64,000 bases of DNA from Aplectana chamaeleonis. Taxonomy: Eukaryota; Nematoda; Chromadorea; Rhabditida; Cosmocercidae. The position numbers and the translations under genes are program-made. Shown one piece after another: positions 24,249 to 34,300 of the stretch. Under the pieces are notes generated by a model. The model worked only from the letters and a program-made list of their open reading frames with translations. It did no database searches and was not told the origin of the DNA. Numbering within the stretch: position 1 is the stretch's first letter; the number at the start of each line of letters is the position of its first letter. Location: NCBI GenBank assembly GCA_029168955.1, contig JAPDOI010000107.1, positions 62,001-126,000 of the forward strand, in the 5' to 3' direction.

Positions 24249-24682
24249 TTAGCAGTGCTCGCGATAAAAACGATTGTTGAACTTTCTTTATAAGAATGCA
24301 GGTCTGGTCATCACAAAAGTGAAAATAAGGGAGAATTTGCATAAAAATGCACAAAAACAAGTCAGAACGGCTAATTGGTGGGTGTACGCACACCCCCAAT
24401 TAACAGGTTTTTTATAAAAGCGTATTTCCCGCCTTCTATTTTGCCGCAAAAAAAGTTAGTAGTCTCTCGGTGTCCAGCAACTACTTTAAGTGCAGAATAA
24501 AAGACGACAAAACAAGCAATTTTAGAAATCTAGTGAATTGGGGGCGGGCTGAGACCCAGCAATAGCTTGTTTTTGAGCGTTTTTTCTTCGACTTTCCACT
24601 TATTTTCACTTTTGTGAAGACCCGGCTTACCTTCTCAAAAAGATACTGCAATAAACTTCTTTATCGCGAACCCTGCCCTTAA
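24249..24682 (+). mobile_element. TTAA MITE, family 1, divergent
   Basis: The left end GCAGTGCTCGCGATAAAAAC follows a degenerate TTA at 24249. The right end TTTATCGCGAACCCTGCC precedes the shared TTAA at 24679-24682. Confidence 0.75.
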
Positions 24683-25326
24683 AGGCAGCATACACGCTCG
24701 CAAGCATAGTCGAGATAACAGCATAGATAGGTCCGCACGGCCCGTACTATGTCTTCAACGACGTTTGAAGCGCTGAAAACTGTCCAGGATGACAATATTT
24801 GACAATGTTTGAGCAATCTTGCCTTCCACGCCCGTATTTTCACACCCCTTCGAGTAACAGAATGAGAATCGATACTTGTGAAAACGTGTGATAATTGAGA
24901 GTGATAGCACTATCAAATGGGAGTGCACGAGAGAAATAGCTTGGTTTACTTGAGTATAACATGTCTGCATACCTATTGACTCTCGTCCACTTTCGAGAAT
25001 GCCGCTCTGATTTGGCTGACCTCTTGAAATCAGTGCACAAACATGTTATATTGAGGTAAATCGAGTTTTTTCTCTACTGCACTCCCTTTTTATAGTGCTA
25101 TCATTCTAAGTTATCACATGTTTTCTCAAGTATCGATTCTCATTCTGTTACTCGAAGGGGTGTGAAAATACGGGCGTGGAAGGCAAGATTGCTCAAACAT
25201 TGTCAAATATTGTCATCCTGGACAGTTTTCAGCGCTTCAAACGTCGTTGACGACATAGTACGGGCCGTGCGGACCTATCTATGCTGTTATCTCGACTATG
25301 CTTGCGAGCGTGTATGCTGTCTTTGA
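24679..25326. mobile_element. TTAA foldback MITE, family 3, ~250-bp arms
   Basis: TTAA+AGGCAGCATACACGCTCGCA on the left; the right end reads GCGAGCGTGTATGCTGTC then TTTGAA. The arms (about 24683-24950 and 25060-25322) are near-perfect inverted copies with only scattered mismatches. The short centre is itself partly inverted (ACTTGAGTATAACATGT against ACATGTTATATTGAGGT). A transcript through it would fold into one long duplex. No coding region. Confidence 0.93.
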
Positions 25327-25789
25327 AGGCATCGTACGCGCAGAAAACCGTATATAATTTTCGCATGTTTTTGTGTAGCTTGGCCTCTCTAGTGAACGAA
25401 AATGTCGAAGGGGCCCATGAAAAACCTTCATTTGTAAAGAAAAGTCAATCGGAACACATTGTAAATACGAATTTGAATATCACGCCAAAATCCTTTTTAA
25501 AGCTTTTCTGCTTTTGGAGTCCTCTCCACTGTCATTTTCGCAGTTTTTCTGCATGTGGAGTTCGTGCCGTAACTAATTTCCATGTTGTCTTACGGTCGCA
25601 CCAACATTCTAGGAAAAAGTGCTAGATGACTGGTGTGAATTGGTGGCGGATCTTAATCTTTGACGCCTTCCAACCTCATAGCCCAACGTTTTTGACGCGC
25701 CAAAGTTTACCAGTGTGGTCAAACGGGCTCAATCATGAAATTGAGCCTGGAAAATGAAAATTGATTTTCAGCGCGAACGATGCCTTTAA
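25323..25789 (+). mobile_element. TTAA MITE, family 4
   Basis: The left end TTGA+AGGCATCGTACGCGCAGAAA and right end TTTTCAGCGCGAACGATGCC before TTAA (25786-25789) are inverted with mismatches. The left TTGA is shared with the foldback MITE before it. A related, right-truncated copy lies at 28566-28865. Confidence 0.8.
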
Positions 25790-25960
25790 CAGCAATCGCA
25801 CCATTGAACACAAATAGTACCTCGTAAAGGACTAGATAAGCTGCGCTGTTCCACAGATCTGGATTTCGTTGTTTTTTTTCTGTTTTTTGCAGGTTTTTCA
25901 GAAAACAGAAAGGCCAAAACGGCCAGAAAACAGAAATTTCCGCACACCCCTGATCCCGAC

Positions 25961-26773
25961 TACTTTTCGATGGGTTTGTCCTCGATCTTTCCAAAATCGA
26001 GATGGCCGCTCTATTTTCCGATTTTCAGCCACTGATTACAGTTACACTCCGTGAAAACACCCAGGACCTGCGTACAGTAACAAATAACTAACTAATAGCT
26101 AATTTCATTTTGTTTCACTAAATTTTCTCGTTCGTTCTCAACAATCAGCGGAGCCCGTTGGATGAGACTTTCATCTAATCCTGTCTTTATAAAACGAAAA
26201 CAATTTCGAGAAAAAAAAATTTTCAAACGATGTTCGAACTTCGAAGAAATATCAGTCCTCTTCCTTAACTCCTGCAATATTCTCGCAGAATAGGTTTCTG
26301 GCAAATCAATGATTTCCAGATCAGCAATTATATTGGGAATTCGTCGGCTACTTCTATAACCTCTATTGCTGTAGCTTCTTGGCCTGTTCTTTTACAAGGA
26401 CGATGAAAACACTGTTGTTTGAGGATCATGACTACTGCAGCACTCTGTTAGTGGTGGGTAGAGGAATCTTGGTGACCTTGTTGGCTTTGCGAGGCTCTCA
26501 TTATAGCCTTTCGCGGATGACTATGATACTCCTAGTCCTTTGGCTTGACCTCATCCTTTGATAACAAGTGCCAGAGGCCACATTGAGTCCCATTAGCATT
26601 GGCTCGCACGTATAATTGTGCCGATGGGAAACACTTGATGGACAATAGGATCTAGGTACAAACAACTCTGTTACCCGTCCATGAGTATCAAATAATTCCG
26701 CTAGACTGAGAGAAGGAAAACCGGCCGCCGATTCCACCGAAAACTATTCGAACCTAAACACCTTGTCCTCCTT
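25961..26773. other. No gene recognised
   Basis: A minus-strand open stretch at 26092-26304 (contains RILQELRKRTDISSKF) has no recognisable domain. Nothing else is supported. Confidence 0.4.
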
Positions 26774-26921
26774 CTACAATACCGGCCATACCTTCTGTCC
26801 CAAAGCGCATCGGGGACGCGAAATCGCGTCGAAAACGCCGTTTTCGTTCTTAGTGAACTTTTTGAGAGCCTGAAAAAACCATTCGATTCCTCTCGATGAA
26901 GAGATTCCGATTTTACGTTCA

Positions 26922-27223
26922 CTCAGAACCTGGTTCCGGGCTACCCGTCGCTGCTCGTCCGGGTCGCCCGAAAAGGTGAATCGGGTCGCGAGAATATGTG
27001 TACATTGTAGATTAGTCGTCCGTAACGTAAATTCACACGCAAATTCGCTGCACCGGGAAGGCAATTTCCATCATCCGGGTGGCTGGTAACAATCGAGGGG
27101 TTAGCGGGTCGCCCGTAAAGGTTGGCGGGTCGCCCGGAACGGGATCTGACCCCGATTTTAAGTGTCCGGGTGGCCCGAAATGCAGTTGTTTTTGCACCGG
27201 GAAGGCCGGAACGAAGTTCTGAG
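26922..27223. mobile_element. Small TIR element with CGGGTCGCCCG palindromes
   Basis: CTCAGAACCTGGTTCCGG at 26922 and CCGGAACGAAGTTCTGAG ending 27223 are inverted with two mismatches. Inside are five or six copies of a short palindrome of the form CGGGTNGCCCG. It is present only in the left arm of the large foldback, so the right arm acts as the empty site. Confidence 0.7.
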
Positions 27224-28250
27224 CAAACTTGAGAGAAATTCAAGTCTTCACCTAGTTGTGGCCTATTTTCCCTAAAAGGAATCAAAATCTTTGTAAGTGG
27301 TTACTTTTCGAATCTGAAAACACTAATAGCTTCCTCTCGTCGTCCTGATTCAAATCATCTTTTCAAGTTTGGAAAAATGTAACTTATTTACATAGTTATG
27401 GCATATTTCGCCAGCCCAAAGAGTAGGAATGCTCTGTCAACGGCGAAACTTGAACGCGAGCATCACCAGAATATTTGTGTCGTAATTCTGGCTTCAAAGC
27501 TGTCTCTGTACCTGGAAGAGTGCGAGATTTGACTCTTAATCTTTCTTAACCACCCATAACGCTAACTCCTGTTCCGATTGTCTCTTGATGCTGATTCAAT
27601 ACGGACCAGCTGTTCAGATAACTGCTTTCTTTTCTGAGTCGACCAACGTTCCGTCTCGCTATATAAATATCTCAGAGAACACCCATGATGTTTATTCCTC
27701 TCCCATTTGGGACTTTGGTCCTTCAGATACAGGGCTTTCATAACGCTGACTCTCCACTCCGTCTCCGCTCTTCGAATTCCATTCAGTTTGGGGGACCCTC
27801 TTCGAGCGAGGCAGTACAGGCAGCGAGGAGTGGGTCAGAGGACAGCCATAGCGTGGAGAGCGCGGAGAACTGAGAAATTGAAGGGAGACCATCGCCAAAA
27901 CCAAGTTCATATGAAACTAAGAAAGATTAAGAGTCAAATCTCGCACTTTTCCAGGTACAGAGACAGATTTGAAGCCAGAATTTCGACACAAATATGCTGG
28001 TGATGCTTCCGTTCAAGCTTCGCCGTTGATAGAGCGTTCCTACTCTTTGGGTGGGCGAAATATGCCATAACTATGTCAAGAAGTAACATATTCTAAACTT
28101 GAAAAGATTTTTGGAATCAGGACGACGAGAGGAAGCGATTAGTGTTTTCAGATTCAAAAAGTAACCACTCACAAAGATTTTGACTCCTTTTAGGAAAAAT
28201 AGGCCATAACTAGGTGAGGACTTGGAGTTTTCCTCAAGTCTAAACATATA

Positions 28251-28387
28251 GGCCCTATTTAGACAACAGCGTTTCGCCCCTGCCGGCTTCCGCGGGATGT
28301 ATGCTATTGGTCAATTTCGAAATCTGACCAATCGCAGACGTCCCTCAAAAACCTGCGGCAGCGAAACGCCGATGTAAAACTAGGGCC
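28251..28387. mobile_element. 137-bp TIR element inserted in the right foldback arm
   Basis: GGCCCTATTTAGACAACAGC...GCGTTTCGC is inverted as GCGAAACGCCGATGT...TAGGGCC. ATA lies on both sides (28248-28250, 28388-28390), a probable 3-bp duplication. It is absent from the left arm. Confidence 0.75.
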
Positions 28388-28565
28388 ATAAATGGAATCT
28401 CCTCATCGAGATGATTGGAATGGTCTTTTCAGGTTCTCAAAAAGTCCACTACGAACGAAAGCGGCGTTTTCGACGCGATTTCGCGTCGCCGACGCGCTTT
28501 GGGACAGAAGTTATGGCCGGTATTGTAGGTCACCTCCCCTCAATCAAAATATCTCATTTTCATTC

Positions 28566-28865
28566 TTGAAGGCTTGGTACGCGCAGAAAACCGTATATTA
28601 TTTTTACGTTGTGTAGCTTGGCCTCTCTAGTGAACGAAAATGCCGAAAGGGCCCATGAACAACCTTCATTTGTAAAAAGAAAAGTCTATTGGAAGACATT
28701 GTAAACGTGAATTTCGAGTCAAAATCGTTTTAGAGGTTTTTCTGCGTGTGGAGTTTGTGCCGTAACTGTTTTTCATGTTGTTTGACGGCCGCATCAACAT
28801 TCTATCAAAAAGTGCTAGATGACTGTTGAGAACTGGTGGCGGATCCCCACCTTTAACCCCTTCCA
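28566..28865 (+). mobile_element. TTAA MITE, family 4, right end lost
   Basis: TTGAAGGCTTGGTACGCGCA and the following 290 bp match 25323-25700 with small gaps (GTGTAGCTTGGCCTCTCTAG in both). The family-4 right end is not found. Confidence 0.75.
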
Positions 28866-29760
28866 ATCCTTTGACCTACATCAATCTAGGCGAAAATTGG
28901 TTTCCGAACAGCATAAAACAGAAAATACACATCTTAAATATTTATTTATTAACACCCGTGATCTGCATAAATACATACAATGATTACTTTAATATTTGTT
29001 CAGAATACAAAAATCAAAATAGTTCGGAGCAAAAAGAGACAACGAAAAAATAAAGCCATAACCCGGTACGTGGAGCAATAATATGCATAACCGAATAATA
29101 CCACTGGAGGATTAATGCTTAATTGAAGGTAGAGGTACCTAGTCGCTAGGGTCATTGTGAATAAAGCGGGAGATTTTATCGTTGGCAAGAAATCAGAAGC
29201 CGTAAACATAATATATGGGCCACCTATAATAGTACAACAACCCGTAGGAAAACACTGGTAAATGAATGGTGATCACTTACATAAACAAAAAAGCAAAGCT
29301 ACTTTGTAGAGGACAGAATAGCAGTATATAACTTCGGGGAACCAAAGGGCTCCTATACAAATCATATCAATCGCTCTGACTGTTCGGTATTACTCATCAA
29401 ATCGATAGGAATATAGAAGCCAATCTGATCCCTGATGCTGTAAACCGGCACTCGTAGAGGACATAAATATAGGAACCAGGGTTGAGCAGGCCGTTGCGCC
29501 AATTTTGTGCGGAGCTACGACCCCCCTTCCCGTTAACCCAAGATGATATTATACCCACCGTAACCTATGATACCGTCGTCCGAGAAACCATGTACGAGCC
29601 AAATATTCGTGTTCAACATCCAAAAGAACCCATGGAGCAAAGTTAGGGCAGAAAAAAAATTAGTTTACGGGATCGATCTACTGTTTCCAACGGGTGACCT
29701 TTTGAAATCAAGGTTTAGGAAAGACTCACCCATGGTTTTACTTACTGGAAGGAGAACCTC
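28866..29760. other. No gene seen
   Basis: AT-rich, no supported coding sequence or repeat boundary. Confidence 0.45.
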
Positions 29761-29768
29761 CTCGCGAA

Positions 29769-30621
29769 CAGGGGTGTGCGGAAAATTCTTTTCGGTACAT
29801 TTTTTACCGATTTTTTTTTTCGGTAAATACGGTAAAAACGGAAAATTCGGCCAGAAGTCTGACTTCGGCTTTCTGGTCCCTATCCCAAACGATAGCACAA
29901 ATGACCAATATATCATTGTCAATAGTGCATGAGAATAATGCTAATAATGAAAGAGTTTTACATATTTAACTGAGCTCAACGGCTGAACCCGATCAGCGGG
30001 ACGTTGATTTTGAGGAAAAAAAAGCATTTCAAAATTTTCTGTCGTTGAGGCCTTTTTGTAGCCACTCAAAGTCAGGCCAGCTAAGGAAAACATCCTTTCC
30101 GCCTCAACTATTCCTGGAGGCGCGAAAGTACTTATTGGTCAGTGAGAAAAGATGCGGGTACGATGATTTCACCATGGAGTCGTTCCAGAACTGCAGTGGA
30201 TTCAGTGTTGTGTCGGGGACTTCGGAAAGAATTCTTCCCGTTTCTGAAATATCTGCTTCAGGACTCTGCTGTCTTGCAAATCTGTCGACAATTTTGAATT
30301 AAAAATGTATTTCTTGGAGTAGCATCTCGATAAGAAAAAGCACTTCACACAAAAGGTGTAGAGATGGTTTGAACATTCAAAAAGTAAGCCAAAGGATCAA
30401 AAAAGAGTAACAAAAAGATGGATGAAGAAGGATATCGCGCCAAATGCATTCCTTAACAGTAGTCAAGCCGTGAAATACGAGTAGGAAATAGGGCGATTAG
30501 GCAAAAAAACACCCAATTTTTTTCGGTAAATTTCTAGGAAAACTCGGTGAATCGGTAAATCAAATTTTACCGAAAAACCGGTAAATCCGGAAAATCGGTA
30601 AACGGAAAATGCACACCTCTG
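29769..30621 (-). mobile_element. hAT transposon relic, 853 bp, 8-bp TSD
   Basis: Ends CAGGGGTGTGCGGAAAATTC (29769) and GGAAAATGCACACCTCTG (to 30621) are inverted. Flanks CTCGCGAA (29761-29768) and CTCGGGAA (30622-30629) form an 8-bp duplication with one mismatch. Both ends carry many CGGTAAA/TTTACCG subterminal repeats. The interior encodes a fragment of hAT transposase on the minus strand. Confidence 0.88.
30064..30207 (-). pseudogene. hAT transposase C-terminal dimerisation domain fragment
   Basis: Minus-strand translation gives NPLQFWNDSMVKSSYPHLFS, LTNKYFRASR, then after a one-base frame change near 30105 IVEAERMFSLAGLTLSGY. This follows the hATC signature of tryptophan, a leucine-rich helix, and the E-R-x-F-S-x-A-G block. 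The rest of the transposase (zinc finger, RNase-H core) is not found, so the domain is a remnant. Confidence 0.82.
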
Positions 30622-30629
30622 CTCGGGAA

Positions 30630-31135
30630 GCAATTGTTCAACTCATTTCACACTACGTTGAATTTGGTTTCCCAGTTTGGGAATGTTGGATAATTTTTGA
30701 ACGGAAAACTTGAGAAAATATATGAAAATCCCCAGCATATTAATGTCCTTGATTGCCCTCTGCGGAGAGATCCGATTTCTTTGCACTTTGTATGGAGCGT
30801 TTTGAAATTGCATAGAAAGAGGAAATTTCCATAACAATATTTTCTGTATCTCAAGGGAAAATTCAAATGTGACAACACGAGGTTACCTGAAATATGACGA
30901 AAATACTACGGTAAAAACCTACTCCGGGACAATTTGTGCCCCTGCATTTGTTTTTGGCATCTTTAAACGACATATCATTGAAAAAGGAGGATTTTCAGAA
31001 GCTGGTTTTTGATTAGGTAAGCATAATCCAATTGGACAAAAAGTTGAATACTTGCTTCGAAAATGTCCACCACTCAACAAGGAATGCTCGATTCAAATGA
31101 AGGATTGATTATGGGGACAATGACGGAGGAATTCG
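30630..31135. other. Downstream flank of the transferase gene
   Basis: This is the presumptive 3' UTR and downstream region of the minus-strand gene. I see no clear AATAAA close to the stop and no other gene. Confidence 0.4.
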
Positions 31136-31321
31136 TCACAACCCTTCTTTACGTTGATTATTGGAGCCAATGTGAACAGCGGAACGCATCAGCTCATGAA
31201 GCTCGGGAATGTCATGCGACGTTTTGTTCAGTGGATATGTATTTGCTTGACAAAGTGCATGGTCACGGATGTCGCCCCATCCGCCATTTTCCTTCGACGG
31301 CTTTGGTGATCGCAGAGACAC
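31136..31321 (-). CDS. gly-20: GnT-II terminal exon
   Basis: Acceptor ATTTCAG precedes 31321. Encodes PKPSKENGGWGDIRDHALC and a 35-residue tail longer than in vertebrates, ending at TGA (31136-31138). NGGWGDIRDH is diagnostic of the family's C terminus. Confidence 0.95.
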   Translation of the reverse strand: MSLRSPKPSKENGGWGDIRDHALCQANTYPLNKTSHDIPELHELMRSAVHIGSNNQRKEGL

Positions 31322-34300
31322 CTGAAATACACCTCGATTGACAACGCTCGGATCTGTACACCAATTGATCCTTGTGAGTGGTGAACAACTAATGATCAAA
31401 CTCTTACACTCTCCTAGGTTTTCCAAAGTTGTTTAGACTTCGCGAACCAACTTTCAACGCTTCGAAGGAGTACCAAGAATTAAAACCCTCCAATGTGCGC
31501 TCTGAGAATAGCACGGGGTGTCCTAGGGTTATTCTGCCTTCTACAACCCTATACATCCGGGCACATTCAACTTCCAGCAGTTCAAACCTTTTACGTACAA
31601 CTTAACGATCAACTTCTCCTTTCCACCTGACATAAGAGGCAACTCATACTACTCACCTCCTTCTTCGTCGGAGCGGGTGAGGAGTATGCTAGTATACCTT
31701 AAAGGCAGGGCGCGAGCAGAATTTCGAGTTCGAGATTTTCCGCTGAATCGAAGCGTATGTTACAGGTATTCGTCCAAAGGAACATGAAAAACTGCGAAAA
31801 AAAAAAGTCTTCTTCAAGATATTCTAGCCATTTCCGCCAACCACCGTGTCAGAGAAGTGTGCACATCCTCCGTATTTTAGCCATCCTATTCTACAGAACT
31901 GCCGTGTAAATATTGTAGATTCTGACCATGATTATCATGTTGTGAACACCGTAATCCCTGACCTTAAAGCTGTTTTCTCCAGGGAAAGGGACTTATAGTT
32001 CGTGCAATGTCCAGGCGCACCTGTTCAATTGCCCGAAGAGACCGACTACATTAACGACAATGGATCTGTGGACGAACCCTACGCTAATGGCCGAGTTTCT
32101 GAACCTGTGACAGAACCCCTCTCTTTGGCTGCAAAGAAAATGAAGGAGTTATTCGAATATAACCTCCCTTTCCGCCAGAGCGGTCAGCGAAAGCGAAGAG
32201 GTGAATGCGAATCGAATTTCGCCTCTCCGAAACAATAAACTGGCAAATGACAACCAAGTATTGACATTCGCAGAAACAACATTACTTTCCGGTCCACCCA
32301 ATACAACATGCAGAACGTGGTTTTCTTGAACATCGGGGTATATGTAAAACAAGCCTGAGTTAGAGGAAAAATTATCCAGCATTTTCGAGTTCCTGGTTCT
32401 CTCCCTCTGCTACCTCTAGACATCCAAACATCCCGGGCTATACTGCATATCATACTCCCAGGTCATCTCAAGGAGGCGGAGTCTCTACTTTTGTTCTGTC
32501 CTCTCTTCCCTCTCACATTATTCCAAACACTCCAGTGGATGGCACTCTCGAGTACATCCCCATCCATCTACCTCTTAAAACACCACTTTCTCTTTTAATA
32601 TATATATATATCCCTCCTTCTTCCTCTTGTCCCTCAACATACAATCCTATCCCCCCTTCTCAAGCAGCTGTATGACTGCTCTCTTTCTCCCTCAATTGTC
32701 TTTGCGGGTGACTTCAATGCGCACACGTTCTGCTCGTCGCTTGGTTCTGATGCTAGAGGAGGCGACGTCGAAGAATGGGCGGAGGAGTGCGATCTGGTTA
32801 TCTTAAACGATGGCCAGCCCACTCGTCTCCCTGCCAACGGCCGATCATCTAGCCCAGAAATCTCTCTCGTCTCTTCCAATCTCTCTAATGCCTGCTCTTG
32901 GTCGACATCCACAACTCTTTCCAGCGATCACATCCCTGTCTTTGTCGATATTGATCTCTCTAACTCTCTTGCTCCCTATACAGGTGTTCGTCATCGTTCT
33001 TATCTTAATTTAGGCCTTGCAGACTGGAGCCTGTTCAGGGAGGTTGCGCTCCGCCAAGCGGCTGATTATCCGTGGAATGGCGATGTACACCAGAAGGAGC
33101 GCCACCTATCTGATGCTATCTTGAAGGCTATGAAAGCTGCTATCCCTGAAGGCCGCGTTAAGACCTTCTTTCCCAATGTCACCAGGGAAACACTGCAGAA
33201 GATAAGGACAAGGGACGCAAAGAGAGCCGCAAATCATCTTGACTCAGACATCGCTGCGCTGGATGATGAGATCAGGAACGACCTTGACAGGCACAAGAAG
33301 GAAACTTGGGAAAAGTTCACTGAGAAGATGAACTTCAGAAATGATGCAGCAGCAACGTACAAGGCCTTGAAAAGGATCTCCGGAAAGTTCATCCCCGCCG
33401 ACAATTCCACGTTTGAGTTTGAAGATGGAGTCTTCAAATCAGGGAAGGAGGCCGCAAATGCTCTTGGGAAGCATTTTTCATCACTAGAACCAAAGAGAGA
33501 AACAGAACAGAATAACTGTACGGGAACTCTGTAAGTTGCCTCTCATGGATGTAGATGATGCAGTCACGCCTGCACAGGTCGAGAAGGCGATAAAGGAGAT
33601 GAGCAACTCGAAGGCATTAGGGCCAGACGGTTTGAGCCCTGCAGTCCTGAAGAGACTGCCCAGTGAACTACTGCCCTTTATTGCTGACGTCATAAATACA
33701 TCGTTTCGTACATGCATTTTACCCCAAAATTGGAAAGTGGCTCGTGTTATTCCACTGCCGAAGCCGGGAAAGTCACCATCCACGGCTAAAGGGTACCGGC
33801 CGATCAGTCTGCTCTCACCCATCGCCAAAATTGCCGAAAAACTGGTTGTGGAGGAGCTTGCCGAGCACAACAGCCAACAGCAGCACCAACATGGTTTCCG
33901 TAAATTACATTCCATTACTACGGCCTTGTTGGAAATTGTGAGCTATGTGCTGGACGGCTTCAATGCCATCAAACCCCAACGTACTGTTGGTGTGGCCCTC
34001 GACTTAACAAAGGCATTTGACACTGTCAATCTAGGCCTACTATCAGAGTCTGTTGAAGTCTACCATCAAGCCATGGCAGAAGCGGTGGATAACTGCCTTC
34101 ACTAAAGGACGTCGGGCAAATGCGCTATTCCAGGGACATGTTTACAATACCATCCCCATCGCCGCTGGTGTCCCTCAAGGAGGAGTTTTATCGCCTGCAT
34201 TCTTCAGTTTATATCTAGAAGATCTGCCCGTTCCCCTTCAAGACATCAAGGTCGTTGCATACGCGGATGATATTACTATTCTGAGCTCAGATCGCGACAT

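Larger units (their letters stand above)
22471..25952. mobile_element. hAT-type element packed with five MITEs
   Basis: The left end TAGGGATGAACGGAA (22471) and right end TTCCGCACACCCCTG (to 25952) are imperfect inverted ends of hAT type. They are bounded by an exact 8-bp duplication, ATCCCGAC at 22463-22470 and 25953-25960. Both subterminal regions carry CAGAAAACAGAAA repeats, including a shared AGAAAGGCCAAAACGGCCAG. Of the 3482 bp, about 2.5 kb is later TTAA MITEs. The remaining hAT-own sequence (22471-22719, 23673-24248, 25790-25952) shows no transposase, so this was probably already non-autonomous. Confidence 0.8.
26774..28528. mobile_element. Large foldback element (600-780-bp arms)
   Basis: CTACAATACCGGCCATA at 26774 is inverted as TATGGCCGGTATTGTAG ending 28528. 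The similarity continues inward for the whole of both arms (left about 26774-27549, right 27917-28528) around a loop at 27550-27916. Each arm carries a different later insertion: 26922-27223 in the left and 28251-28387 in the right. The loop has no recognisable protein. Target duplication not resolved. Confidence 0.88.

Noticed and set aside
31063..31341. Plus-strand 92-residue open frame
   Set aside because: It is the antisense of the terminal GnT-II exon, whose NGGWGDIRDH motif settles the coding strand.
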